Positions 10,889 to 21,444 of a DNA stretch of 64,000 nt are shown here, one piece after another. The number at the start of each line of letters is the position of its first letter. The first letter of the stretch is position 1. Where the stretch lies: the NCBI RefSeq assembly GCF_016097555.1, contig NC_054713.1, positions 6,199,859 through 6,263,858 of the forward strand, given 5' to 3'. This DNA comes from Gigantopelta aegis (taxonomy: Eukaryota > Mollusca > Gastropoda > Neomphalida > Peltospiridae). The position numbers and the translations under genes were made by a program. The notes beneath the pieces were generated by a model that was given only the letters and a program-made list of their open reading frames with translations, was not told where the DNA came from and did not search any database.

Positions 10889-11193
10889 TTTAACCGTCAT
10901 TACGGTTTACCTATTTTTCACAGAGTTGTGGCCCTTGAACTTAGGAGATATGAAAATAATTTGTCCAGACATGTTTTTTAAATTTATTATTATTAATTTA
11001 TTTTTGATTTTTTTGCAATCCTTGAAGATACTGAGATGAAACTATTTATAAAATTATAGCTTTATCATATGTTACTAGAAATCAAGTTTAACTTTCATGG
11101 CGATTTAATCATTTTTCACAGTTAGCGGCTCTTGGATTTAGGAGATATGAAAATGTGTTGGGTACTCTCAGAATATTTCTTATTTTCACAGCT

Positions 11194-11589
11194 AACCGGC
11201 CTCGGTGGCGTCGTGGTTAGGCCATCGGTCTACAGGCTGGTAGGTACTGGGTTCAGATCCCAGTCGAGGCATGGGATTTTTAATCCAGATACCGACTCCA
11301 AACCCTGAGTGAGTGCTCCACAAGGCTCAATGGGTAGGTGTAAACCACTTGCACCGACCAGTGATCCATAACTGGTTGAACAAAGGCCATGGTTTGTACT
11401 ATCCTGTCTGTGGGAAGCGCAAATAAAAGATCCCTTGCTGCCTGTCGTAAAAGAGTAGCCTATGTGGCGACAGCGGGTTTCCTCTAAAAAATAGTGTTAG
11501 AATGACCATATGTATGACGTCAAATAGCCGATGATAAGATAAAAAATCAATGTGCTCTAGTGGCGTCGTTAAATAAAACAAACTTTACT
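11194..11589 (+). repeat. SINE family 2, tail b, inserted at a splice acceptor
   Basis: A full-length copy from aaccggcctcggtggcgtcg to ataaaacaaactttact. A perfect 14-bp target duplication, ttattttcacagct, lies at 11180-11193 and 11590-11603. The downstream copy is the acceptor of the transmembrane exon at 11602. Confidence 0.93.
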
Positions 11590-11601
11590 TTATTTTCACA
11601 G

Positions 11602-11730
11602 CTGGTTCCTCTGGTCTGAGTTTCCCTGTGGGTATCGCTGTCGGTGTATCGATTATCGTCCTGCTCATCATCATTGCTCTGCTGATAGCAGCTCTCTACT
11701 TCAAGACATCTGTCGCAGGCAAGAGAAAAG
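11602..11730 (+). CDS. Transmembrane exon of the Ig/FN3 receptor
   Basis: This 129-bp exon, phase 1 at both ends, encodes a short Gly/Ser stalk. It continues into about 24 uninterrupted hydrophobic residues (VGIAVGVSIIVLLIIIALLI and onward) and a basic stop-transfer segment ending in AGKRK. It therefore anchors the protein as a single-pass type I membrane protein. The acceptor TTATTTTCACAG|CT is the downstream copy of a 14-bp target duplication created by the SINE at 11194-11589. The donor AAAAG|GTCAGG is followed almost at once by the large AGT array. Ortholog assignment is not possible from this exon. Confidence 0.85.
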
Positions 11731-11756
11731 GTCAGGGCTGTTCCATATTTGATATT

Positions 11757-12154
11757 AATAGCAGTAGTAGTGGTGGTAGTAGTAGTATTAGTGGTGGTAG
11801 TGGTAGTAGTAGTAGTGGTGGTGGTAGTGGTAGTAGTAGTGGTAGTAGTGGTAGTAGTAGTAGAGGTAGTAATGGTAGTGGTAGTAGTGGTGGTAGTAGT
11901 GGTAGTAGTAGTAGGAGTCGTAGTATTAGTAGTAATAGTAGTAGTAGTATAAGCAGTAGCAGTAGAAATAGTAGAAACAATAGTAGTAGTAGTAGTAGTA
12001 GTAATAGGAGTAGCAGAAGTAGTAGTAGTTGGAGTAGTAGGAGTGGTAGTATCAGTAGTAGTAGTAGTGGTAGTAGTGGTAGTAGTAATAGGAGTCGTAG
12101 TATTAGTAGTAATAGTAGTAGTAGTATAAGTAGTAGCAATAGCAGTAGTAGTAA

Positions 12155-12207
<53 letters not shown>

Positions 12208-12286
12208 TAAGTAGTAGCAATAGCAGTAGTAGTAATAGGAGTAGTAGGAGGAGGAGGAGGAAGAGTAGTAGTAGGAGGAGTAATAG

Positions 12287-12331
<45 letters not shown>

Positions 12332-12358
12332 GAGGAGGAGGAGGAGGAGGAGGAGGAG

Positions 12359-12457
<99 letters not shown>

Positions 12458-12903
12458 CAGCAGCAGTAGTAATAGGAGTAGTAGTAGTAGTAGTAGCAGC
12501 AGTAGTAGTAGTAGTAGTAGGAGTAGTAGTAGGAGTAGTAGTAGGAGTAGTAGTAGCAGTAGGAGTAGCAGTAGCAGTAGCAGTAGCAGTAGGAGTAGCA
12601 GTAGCAGTAGCAGTAGGAGTAGCAGTAGCAGTAGCAGTAGCAGTAGTAGTAGTAGTAGTAGTAGGAGTAGCAGTAGCAGTAGCAGTAGCAGTAGCAGTAG
12701 CAGTAGCAGTAGCAGTAGCAGTAGCAGTAGTAGTAGTAGTAGGAGTAGTAGTAGCAGTAGGAGTAGCAGTAGCAGTAGCAGTAGTAGTAGTAGTAGTAGT
12801 AGCAGTAGCAGTAGTAGTAGCAGTAGGAGTAGGAGTAGTAGTAGTAGTAGAAGTAGGAGTAGCAGTAGGAGTAGCAGTAGTAGTAGCAGTAGTAGGAGTA
12901 GTA

Positions 12904-12937
<34 letters not shown>

Positions 12938-12967
12938 AAGTAGTAGTAGTAGTAGCAGTAGCAGTAG

Positions 12968-13003
<36 letters not shown>

Positions 13004-13045
13004 AAGTAGTAGTAGTAGTAGTAGTAGGAGTAGTAGTAGGAGTAG

Positions 13046-13081
<36 letters not shown>

Positions 13082-13206
13082 AAGTAGAAGTAGTAATAGT
13101 ATTAGTAGAAGCAGTAGTAGTAGTAGTAGTAATATTAGTTGTAGTAGTAGTAGAAGCATCATTATTATTATTATTAGTAGTAGTAGTGGTGGTGGTGGTG
13201 ATGGCA

Positions 13207-13257
<51 letters not shown>
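11757..13257. repeat. 1.5-kb AGT trinucleotide array
   Basis: Long arrays of agt with blocks of agc, agg and ggt variants run from 25 bp after the transmembrane-exon donor. The open frames across it (poly-Ser, poly-Thr and poly-Leu depending on frame) follow from the repeat and are not genes. Confidence 0.97.
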
Positions 13258-13554
13258 CACTTCATTTTCGTACTCGTTAATTGCATTAGTCACATAAATA
13301 TGGTGTCATATATATTAGTTCTCCACTGGTCCAACCACAGGGCGATAGGGTTGTATCTTTCTGCATAGTGTGGTTTTCCTGACATGTTTTTCCTCAGTGC
13401 CCCAACATACTTCATCATTTGACTTTCATGGAGATTTACCCACTTTTAACAAACTTGTAGCCCTTTAACTTAGAGATATAAAAATGTGTTGTACGGAAAA
13501 TCTTCACATGTGTTGCTTCAGCAGTACTCCCACATTCATATACGTACCTTTGTT

Positions 13555-13635
13555 TGACACCCAATAGTCGATACTTTTGGTGCTGATGGGTCGATATTCA
13601 TTCATTCGTTAATTCGTTCATTCATTCATTCATTC
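13555..13635 (+). repeat. SINE tail fragment with TTCA run
   Basis: gacacccaatagtcgatact and tgctgatgggtcg, followed by attcattcg units. The same tail type recurs at 27733-27800. Confidence 0.6.
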
Positions 13636-13950
13636 AGGACTGGACGTAGCCCAGTGGTAAAGCACTCGCCTGATGCACGGTCGGTTTGAGATCGATCCCT
13701 GTAGGTGGGCCCATTGGACTATTTTTCGTTCTAGCCAGTGCACCACAACTGGTATATTAAATGATGTGGTATGTGCTATCCTGTCTGTGTTGTGGTGCAC
13801 ATAAAAGATCCCTTGCTGCTAATAGAAAAAACGTACCAAGTTTTTTCTCTAAGACTATATGTCAAAATTACCAAATGTTTGGCATCCAGTAGCCGATGAT
13901 TATTAAATCAATGTGCTCTAGTGGTGTCGTTAAATAAATAAAACTTTATA
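13636..13950 (+). repeat. SINE family 1, tail b
   Basis: Full-length copy with head gacgtagcccagtggtaaag and tail ctctagtggtgtcgttaaat. Confidence 0.88.
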
Positions 13951-13954
13951 ACTT

Positions 13955-14102
13955 TCATTCATCCATCCATCCGTCCATCCACCCCCATTCATCCATCCAT
14001 TCGTCCGTCCTTCCATCCGCCTGTCCGGCCGTCCATCTATCCGTCCGTCCGTCCGTCTATCCATCCATCCATCCATCCATTCATTCATTCATTCATTCAT
14101 CC
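13955..14102. repeat. ATCC/TTCA microsatellite
   Basis: catccatccatc, gtccgtcc and attcattc units. Confidence 0.9.
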
Positions 14103-14194
14103 ATTCCCAGAATGCTTGTTTGTAGATGATCGCCTGTAAACACCGACAATGCATGCCATTACACTAACTATTATGTTTTATTTATATTTTACAG

Positions 14195-14237
14195 CTGAAG
14201 GTTTAAAAGCACTCTTTTTCCAGTCTGCAAACAAAAG
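14195..14237 (+). CDS. Short juxtamembrane/cytoplasmic exon
   Basis: A 43-bp micro-exon with a strong pyrimidine-rich acceptor (TTTATATTTTACAG) and donor AAAAG|GTGTGC. It starts in phase 1, matching the transmembrane exon, and ends in phase 2, matching the next exon. It encodes roughly AEGLKALFFQSANK. The phase agreement on both sides is the main support, since the exon is too short to identify by composition. Confidence 0.6.
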
Positions 14238-14903
14238 GTGTGCACAATTCTCTTCTATTGTTTTCTCGGGTCATGTCCAAACAAAATTATAACCAATAAT
14301 TTCATTTAGTAACCACACATTGGAAATCGGAAATCGTTCGAAAGTGACCGACAAGGATAGGCGGGTAATGCACGGGCGAATCCAGGAGATATTCCAGGGA
14401 GGGGACCAAGATCACCAGGAGACTTGGATCAAATCCTGAAAAAGGAACTTGAAAAAAAAAAAAAAAGTCTTTGGTATTCATGAAATGAAAATTGTTAATA
14501 AATTGTTAAAAAAGAGGGATACTTGAATTTTTATTTAGGGGAACAGGCACGCATTGATACCCTCCCTTCGATATGCCCTTGTAATGTAAGAATTATTGCA
14601 ATCAATCATACTTATTTGAGAGTGATGAACCGATTGCGGTGTCTAAAGATGTGCAACATTATTTTGTTTTACTATTTTACTCAGATCTCTCGAGAAAAAA
14701 CAACATTGTTTATGCCCAATGACAATGCATTACAAATGCGATATTTTTTAGGTAATTATGAAAAACAAAATTGGGTACGATAATTTAATTGTTTTGTTTG
14801 ACAGTAATCCAATTATGACATTTGCAATTATGGTCATATACCTTTAAATCTTAGTTCGTTTAATTATTTATTTGTTATTATTATTATTGTTTTATATCAT
14901 TAG
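14238..14903 (+). other. Intron between cytoplasmic exons
   Basis: No repeat family recognised; an A run lies at 14452-14467. The 86-codon open frame at 14523-14783 lacks any domain and is AT-rich. Confidence 0.5.
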
Positions 14904-14959
14904 TAGCAGTGAGAGGAAGGGGCCCGAAGGGATTGAAACCCAGGACAGTGTAACACCAG
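14904..14959 (+). CDS. Short cytoplasmic-tail exon
   Basis: A 56-bp exon whose acceptor follows TTGTTTTATATCATTAG and whose donor is CCAG|GTACAG. Read in phase 2 in and phase 1 out, it gives SSERKGPEGIETQDSVTP, a polar acidic/basic stretch typical of a cytoplasmic linker. Both phases fit the neighbouring exons. An AGT/AAT trinucleotide array begins immediately after the donor. Confidence 0.6.
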
Positions 14960-15204
14960 GTACAGTATTGGTAATACTAGTAATAGTAATAGTAATAGTA
15001 GTAATAGTAATAGCAACAGCAGTAGTAGTAGCAGCAGCCATAGTAGTAGTAGTAGTAGTAGTAATAATAGTAGTAATAATAGTAGTAATAGTAATAGCAG
15101 TAATAGTAATATTAATGGTAATAGTAGTAATGGTAATAGTAGTAGTAATAATAATAGTAGTAATAGTAATAAAGATAAAGATAGTAATGGTAATAGTAAA
15201 TGTT

Positions 15205-15238
<34 letters not shown>
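14960..15238. repeat. AGT/AAT trinucleotide array and poly-C
   Basis: agtaat, agtagt and ggtaat units to about 15198, then an uninterrupted run of about 29 C at 15209-15237. Confidence 0.95.
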
Positions 15239-15552
15239 CTGTCCCGTTTCCTTTCCCTCCTTTGAATAGCACCTTATTTATCTGGCAACTCTTCTAATAT
15301 TTTAACTTCGTTTTACTGCCCACATCCACATTGCATTCCAGGTGTGGGGGTAGGGAGTCAATTCCCAGCAATCGATGTTGGGATATAATAGGAGTATACC
15401 AAAAAAGATATTAAAAAACAAACCGAAACAAACTAACAAAACCCCACAAAACATACAAAAAAACCTCAACAACGCCAGAAACAATTTTAATCCGCATCAT
15501 TGTTAAAAGGCTTCTGTTATTTGAAATGTTGTTTTTTCTGTTTCTGTTATAG

Positions 15553-15672
15553 GCACGCAGTACGAAACACTGGGACCAACTCAGCCGCAAACTCCGGTAA
15601 CTTACGAGAAACTCCAGCTTTATGAGAACCAAGACTTTCAGAAAAAAAGTGGAAAGAAACCAGTTAATCAAG
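15553..15672 (+). CDS. Tyrosine-motif cytoplasmic-tail exon
   Basis: This exon starts after TTCTGTTATAG in phase 1 and encodes three tyrosine motifs: TQYETL, VTYEKL and LYENQ. VTYEKL fits the ITIM pattern (V/I/L/S-x-Y-x-x-L/V/I). YEN fits the Grb2 SH2 pattern (YxN). These motif definitions are established for vertebrate receptors; their use here is inference. The best 3' end is a GC donor (AATCAAG|GCATGT), which gives the phase needed by the last exon. The GT at 15594 would leave phase 0 and break the frame. A SINE begins about 17 bp downstream of the donor. Confidence 0.7.
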
Positions 15673-15688
15673 GCATGTTTCAAAACCA

Positions 15689-15932
15689 GGGCGGGACGTA
15701 GCAGTGGTAAATCGCTCGCTTCATGCGCAGTCGGTCTAGGATCGATCCCCGTGGCTATTTCTCGTCCCAGGGAGTGCACTACGACGACTGGTAAATCAAA
15801 GGCCAGGGTATGTGCTATTCTGTCTGTGGAATAGTACATGTGAAAGATCCCTTGATACTAATGGAAAAATGTAGCGGGTTTCCTCTCTAAAACTAAATGT
15901 CAAAATTACCAAATGGCTGACATCCAATAGCT
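15689..15932 (+). repeat. SINE family 1, 3'-truncated
   Basis: Head gggcgggacgtagcagtgg; ends at atccaatagct before the tail and runs into attc/agtc/actc repeats (15935-16012). It begins about 17 bp after the GC donor of the tyrosine-motif exon. Confidence 0.85.
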
Positions 15933-16072
15933 TTATTCGTTCATTTGTTCATTCATTCAGTCAGTCAGTCAATAACTCAGTCTCTCACTCACTCACTCAC
16001 TCACTCACTCGCTTAATATCTTCCCAACGACTTGATAACCTCAAACATGTTTTCATTAGTAGTTAGGGATTG

Positions 16073-16156
16073 TTTATATGCACCATCCTACGGAGATCGA
16101 TCCCAGACCGACCACGCATCAAGCTAGCATTTTAGCTTCGGGCTACGTCCCGCCCT
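16073..16156 (-). repeat. SINE family 1 head fragment
   Basis: Antisense head: atcgatcccagaccgaccac to gggctacgtcccgccc. Confidence 0.85.
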
Positions 16157-16246
16157 ATACCACAAAGTAACCAAAGTTAGTCATAGTTGTGCCCCTTTAA
16201 AGGATCGCACCTGAGTTGGTAGCAAATAAAATATGTTTTTACATTG

Positions 16247-16592
16247 TTAAAGGTATACTGTCACAGATTTAAGGACCTTATTTTTCAAAATGTTTATAAT
16301 AAATGATAATTACATTAATGTTTGGAAACCAAATCTAGCTATCACATCACCATAACTGAACCATAATGGAGTAAAATCCATGTTAACCCTCTTGGCAATA
16401 TTAGTTTTTGAATTATGGACCATTGCCACAATTCGATTCTTTTTACAAAATATCATTAGTAAGTGGAGTATGGTGGTTACATAGATGGTTGAATAAAGTA
16501 CATTTAGGGACAAATGAAATATATTTGTTTAGGTAATACTTTGTTAGGCCATTTAATAGGTCAGTGGTCTGTGACAATATGGCTTTACGGTT
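16247..16592. mobile_element. TTAA-type MITE, 'TATACTGTCACAGA' family, copy 1
   Basis: Left end ttaaaggtatactgtcacag; right end gtctgtgacaatatggcttt. The interior (gttgaataaagtacatttag, gaattatggaccattgcc) matches, in inverse orientation, the copies at 46307-46649 and 51137-51444. Confidence 0.7.
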
Positions 16593-16689
16593 AGAATTTA
16601 GTATATAACAAATGCATTTCTGGACATTGTAATATTTTCTAGTGTCTCAATATCGATTTTATTATTTTTATTAACAGTGAAACATAATT

Positions 16690-17445
16690 TGAAATCGTTA
16701 TTCATATGTAAAGCATGTTAAGACGTTGGAACGGGAAAACACCAGTCAAAATAGACTAGAACGTCTCTCCATAACTGTTATTTGTCAGATGTACGTGCGT
16801 ATTTAAACATATGAAAAATACATTTCGTATATTTTGCCATATGTAATATTTATTATTAAAAAAAAAAAAATTGTGAGACAGTGAGCTCAGGGCACCCCAA
16901 CCCTGACACTGCCATTTTATATTCTGGGGACAATAAAAAAAATGCATTTCTTGGTATTAGAAATATCAGGATGACCAAAAAGAAACATCGAAGATAGGCC
17001 TGCAGAAAAGAGTAATTTAAACCTATAAGTAATGTCTAGTTACAATTATCAAAAACGTCTCTAAAATCACCAACGTTTTATTTTGTTTTTAATGCGACGT
17101 ATTGTTTATAAAATAGGGTCTGTGACCAACGTTTTCTAGTATGACCCGAAAAACGTCGAATGTACAGAAATGGGTAATCTAACAAATAAAGTTTGTTTTT
17201 GTTTAACGATACCACTGGAGCGCATTGATTAATTAATCATCGGCTATTGGATGTCAAACATTTGGTGATTCTGACTCGTAGTCATCAGAGGAAACCCGAC
17301 TGAGCTAAATCCTGCTCCTGGGAAATCTAACAAATAAAATCTTAAGTAATATCTAATTTCAATGATCAAAAACAGACTCTAAAAGCTAAATAATATGCGC
17401 CGTAGTGTTTAAAAGCTAGGGTCCGCAACTTTAACGTTTTCTGTG
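16690..17445. repeat. CCCTAGTTT-family MITE remnant with nested SINE tail
   Basis: Interior blocks agaacgtctctccataactg and gtattagaaatatcaggatg match the family at 5260-5619. The right end agctagggtccgcaacttta sits just upstream of the last exon acceptor. A SINE tail-b fragment (minus strand) is at 17188-17302. Confidence 0.6.
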
Positions 17446-17458
17446 TTCTTCGTTTCAG

Positions 17459-17502
17459 ATAACATATACGTCAACGACGTCGACCTGAATGCAATGCCCT
17501 AG
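17459..17502 (+). CDS. Terminal coding exon of the Ig/FN3 receptor
   Basis: After the acceptor TTCTTCGTTTCAG, phase 1 reading gives NIYVNDVDLNAMP and a TAG stop at 17500-17502. IYVND supplies a further tyrosine with the YxN Grb2-type pattern. With the preceding exon the tail carries four tyrosine motifs in about 55 residues. The sequence just upstream of the acceptor (about 16700-17430) belongs to a TTAA-type MITE family, so the terminal intron's 3' part is largely transposon-derived. No polyadenylation signal could be assigned confidently downstream. Confidence 0.75.
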
Positions 17503-18087
17503 AGACACCGTCAGTCGAGGGAGACAAAAACTACCACTGGCCCACCATACAGTATACATTACGAAATACCTTCTTTAATGCTAGGGTCAGACTACCAACT
17601 GCCAGCAGAAAGTTGGCCAATTTGCTAATCTGAGCGCTCTTACAAATCGATTCTCGTCTATTCACCCATTAGTTGTTAATCTACGCGCATCCGTCGTCTC
17701 ATGGACTTACCCTCCTCAGTGATGTACCAGAAGTATAGGGAAATACGTTTCTTTTACCCTGGAATAATACGTTTGTGGTCAGTTAACATAAAACTTGTTT
17801 ACAATCTGTATCGCACGAAAAGGCTTTCTTCCGAACTTTCCCTCTTCAGTTATTATATAGAAGTATTGGGATGTACGTCTTTATTCCCCAGTAGACCACG
17901 TTTTAAGTCAGTTAACGTCACTAGGGTGATATGTGCAGATCATAATCTAGATGAAAACCGTGCCTAGCACGGGGCAGTTTAGATGGGTTATGGTGGCCTT
18001 GCACTGTAGATCATTAGCCGATCATTAGTCATGTATATAGCCACTTCTATGTTAAGTGACAAACATGGCGACATACAGTGCAGTTGT
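17503..18087 (+). other. 3' flank of the receptor gene with MITE end
   Basis: Probable 3' UTR starts here. At 17578-17660 lies one end of the GCTAGGCTCAGACTACC MITE family (aatgctagggtcagactacc). No matching second end and no clear poly(A) signal was found. Confidence 0.5.
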
Positions 18088-18093
18088 ATTTAT

Positions 18094-18392
18094 CAGGGAT
18101 GTGAGAGGAGCTGGAACAAAAAAGGTTACTGCGGCAGGGGTCCAGGGGCCGCTCAAGGGCCCCTGAAGGAAACATGTTGTTTGCAACCCTTAGAACTGCC
18201 AACGATTGCATTCAATGCTAACAAATCTAAACAGGTTATATATAGAATATGAGGCAGACATCATAAACTTGAAACCGTGAAAACATGCAAATGAACCTTG
18301 TGTGGTCAGCAGTATTGAACATCATGTTTTGTTTGTTTTAGACGAAATGGAAAAACGCATTTAAGCGTTTCCGCGTAGCTCTCACATCCCTG
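18094..18392. mobile_element. CAGGG-ended MITE (hAT-like ends)
   Basis: Left end cagggatgtgagaggagct and right end agctctcacatccctg are inverted copies. A 6-bp direct repeat, atttat, flanks it at 18088-18093 and 18393-18398. CAGGG termini occur in hAT elements, but those usually make 8-bp duplications, so the class is uncertain. Confidence 0.65.
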
Positions 18393-18398
18393 ATTTAT

Positions 18399-19742
18399 GG
18401 AACCTATCTTTGTACGGTAGTCGACTGGATCTGAGTTCAAAAGGATCCTCGCCAATTCGATTGTATATATTACTATCTCTTCCTCCGGTTGATTGTTATC
18501 GAAATACATTTATATATGAACATATGATAAATATTCATTACTATTACGTAAAAGGATTTATTACCTACGAGGTACAGCATAACGAGGGTCATATTTATCG
18601 TACGATTTCCCTCGTATGTCATAACTAAATCGTATGTCCTCTTGACATTGTCGTTTAACGATTGGCTGTTGTAAGAGTACATTTCTTTCTGATTGGCTGA
18701 CAGGACATTTCACAAATACTACTTTCTTCATTAATACATTTTTATTTCGAGTGTAAGCTGATCACATGCCGTAATGACAAATAAGTGTTTTTAATTAATT
18801 TAATAAAACATTAATTGATTATTTATGATAACTTGTATTATATTACGATGTAGTTGTGACACATCAAGCACTTAATTATGAATATAACGTTCACAACTGT
18901 TAGAAATCTATAGGCTACTAAGGTCGACGAGTCACTTTTCGCACCCTTGTTTTGGCTTTGTACATAATAAATGTAGCATATCTTACCGTAATTTCACTTG
19001 AAAGCCATATTTAGTAAAAGGTACAATGTTTTAATCACAAGATTTTCTTCAAACACATTCAGGTGCGTTAATAATGTTAAAAAAAAAAATTCAATAGCAA
19101 ATTTGCACTGGAATTTTTCCAGCATTCTTAAAACGGAAACGTCATGTACCCAATTTATAGTTATTGTAAGGAGATGCAAAGTGACGTCATTGGAATACTG
19201 ACGTCATTCAAATTCAAAACTAATTATTTCAATTACTGTGTATTTGTTTGCTTTTTAGTATACACATGTAATGCTTTACAATTTACAGCTGTTGATACAT
19301 GTGTACTCTTTACTTATGGGCGTATAAATATCACGTAACTTTAGAACAGGTTGTTATTTGGTTTTCAAGACATCAATGAACAAACATTACTCCGCCGTTA
19401 AGGAAACGTTAGTTTGTAAACAATGACTGGAATGTTCATTCAGCAAGACAGTTCTACGGTAATAAACAGAATATTACATTCGTGTCCATGGCAGACGATA
19501 TTTACGACACTCGTGCCTAAATTATCACATGATAAACATCGTCCGTCATAGACACTCATATAATATCCTCTATGTATGTAATGTTCGCCATTAATATGCT
19601 ATTGCATGTATATAGGATAGGACCCAGACAGTTGGCACACCTATGCCCAATCGTTTTGTTGATTATGCAATAAAACACGTTTTCACGCAACGTGTAATCG
19701 ATTTTCTTTCTTGCTAGTGGCCTTAGCCCATCATGTCAGTGA
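18399..19742. other. AT-rich intergenic sequence
   Basis: Short open frames only; no domain, splice-consistent exon, RNA gene or known repeat could be supported. Confidence 0.5.
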
Positions 19743-19931
19743 AGCTGTATCCTAACCGGACGCAAGCGAATTTTTTTTTTTTAGAAACCATTGATTTCAA
19801 TCGCCGTATCCTAACCGCACGCTTACGGCGCGACAAATAATTATGTCGCGTCGCACGCGTGCAGTTAGGATGCGGCAATTGAAAGCAATGATTTCTAACA
19901 TAATCGCTCGCGGCCGGTTTGGATACAGCTT
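19743..19931. mobile_element. Palindromic element with CpG-rich arms
   Basis: Left end aagctgtatcctaaccgg and right end ccggtttggatacagctt are inverted. Inner blocks (gatttcaatcgccgtatcct, aggatgcggcaattgaaag) are also complementary, so the whole 189 bp can fold. CpG and cgcg steps are frequent, unlike the flanks. Confidence 0.7.
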
Positions 19932-20016
19932 AACGGGGCTTTATCCCAAAGTTATTGTGATCAAATTTCTTCATAACCACTATCATAATGCGTCCTAAAA
20001 TAAATGTGTATTCACA

Positions 20017-20390
20017 TAAAAGAAAGAAAGAAAGAAATGTTTTATTTAACGACGCACTCAACACATTTTATTCACGGTTATATGGCGTCAGACATATGGT
20101 TAAGGACCACACCGATTTTGAGAGGAAACCCGCTGTCGCCACTACATGGGCTACTCTTTCCGATTAGCAGCAAGAGATCTTTTATTTGCGCTTCCCACAG
20201 GCAGGATAGCACAAACCATGGTCTTTGTTGAACCAGTTATGGATCACTGGTCGGTGCAAGTGGTTTACACCTACCCATTGAGCCTTGCGGAGCACTCACT
20301 CAGGGTTTGGAGTCAGTATCTGGATTAAAAATCCATGCCTCGACTGGGATCCGAACCCAGTACCTACCAGCCTGTAGACCGATGGCCTAC
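20017..20390 (-). repeat. SINE family 2, tail a
   Basis: Antisense copy beginning with a gaaagaaag tail. A perfect 11-bp target duplication, gtgtattcaca, lies at 20006-20016 and 20391-20401. Confidence 0.92.
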
Positions 20391-20546
20391 GTGTATTCAC
20401 ACAATGCAAATTCAATTCTGGATGGATCGTACCACTTGGTACATGTGTGTCCTACATGGCCAGCTGACCTTCAAAATAACCCAAGAAAGTTTTACCTCAT
20501 ATTACATATATATTTGAGTTATTTTGAAAAATATTTTATTATCTAC

Positions 20547-20938
20547 AAAAGAAAGAAATGTTTTATTTAACGACGCACTCAACACATTTTATTCACGGTT
20601 ATATGGCGTCAGACATATGGTTAAGGACCACCCCGATTTTGAGAGGAAACCCGCTGTCGCCACTACATGGGCTACTCTTTCCGATTAGCAGCAAGGGATC
20701 TTTTATTTGCGCTTCCCACAGGCAGGATAGCACAAACCATGGCCTTTGTTGAACCAGTTATGGATCACTGGTCGGTGCAAGTGGTTTACACCTACCCATT
20801 GATCCTTGCGGAGCACTCACTCAGGGTTTGGAGTCGGTATCTGGATTAAAAATCCCATGCCTCGACTGGGATCCGAATCCAGTACCTACCAGCCTGTAGA
20901 CCGATGGCCTAACCACGATGCCACCGAAGCCGGTCACC
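20547..20938 (-). repeat. SINE family 2, tail a, full length
   Basis: Antisense copy nearly identical to 20017-20390, including the shared bases of the core. It keeps the complete head (gatgccaccgaagccggtca). Confidence 0.92.
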
Positions 20939-20939
20939 A

Positions 20940-21444
20940 CAAGAAAGTACAGCGTTTAAATGTGTTTAAAATAGAATCGCTATTTGGTAAGTGTGTATAA
21001 ATGTAAAATGTGCTCGGATCTCATACTACCTAATGACGACTGCCAATATTTGCTACATATGTCGAGTGGATATTCGAATAAGGTAGGTGTTTGACTGTTT
21101 GTTTATCGGGACCTCTGACAGGCATGGATCCCGGGTTTTGTGCAATGTGCTCCAGTGGTGTTGTTAAACAAAACAAACCAACCTTAAGACTGTTCAGGAA
21201 ATGTTCTCGATTTTATATCGATTCAGTTTATTGCATAAAAACAGCCACCAAGTGTCGGCAAACTTGGATCCAAGGGGAAGGTGATGGGGTGCATACAAAC
21301 CTGCCCAACCCAAACTCCACTCCCACCCTACCCCCGGAATTCGAAGTGCCCTCAAAATCCGGTGTCCTGTAGCTTAGTGACATATTTGGATGGTATGGTC
21401 CTGATAAAAACACCAAAATGTTGTTTGATGCTTCTATAGGTCAT
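20940..21444. other. Spacer before the gypsy LTR
   Basis: Contains a SINE tail-b fragment at 21141-21184 (caatgtgctccagtggtgtt). Otherwise nothing recognised. Confidence 0.5.

Noticed and set aside
11547..13286. Long open frames on both strands (up to 579 codons)
   Set aside because: They are poly-Thr, poly-Leu and poly-Ser readings of the AGT array and carry no domain.
14872..15297. Open frames of 126-141 codons
   Set aside because: Repeat-encoded by AGT/AAT units and poly-C, although the real exon 14904-14959 overlaps their start.
15594..15600. GT donor inside the tyrosine-motif exon
   Set aside because: It leaves phase 0, which does not join the final exon, and would remove two of the conserved-looking tyrosine motifs.
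20004..20849. Multiple 60-75-codon frames (MFYLTTHSTHFI...)
   Set aside because: The same peptides recur wherever SINE tails and cores occur, so they are SINE readings and not proteins.
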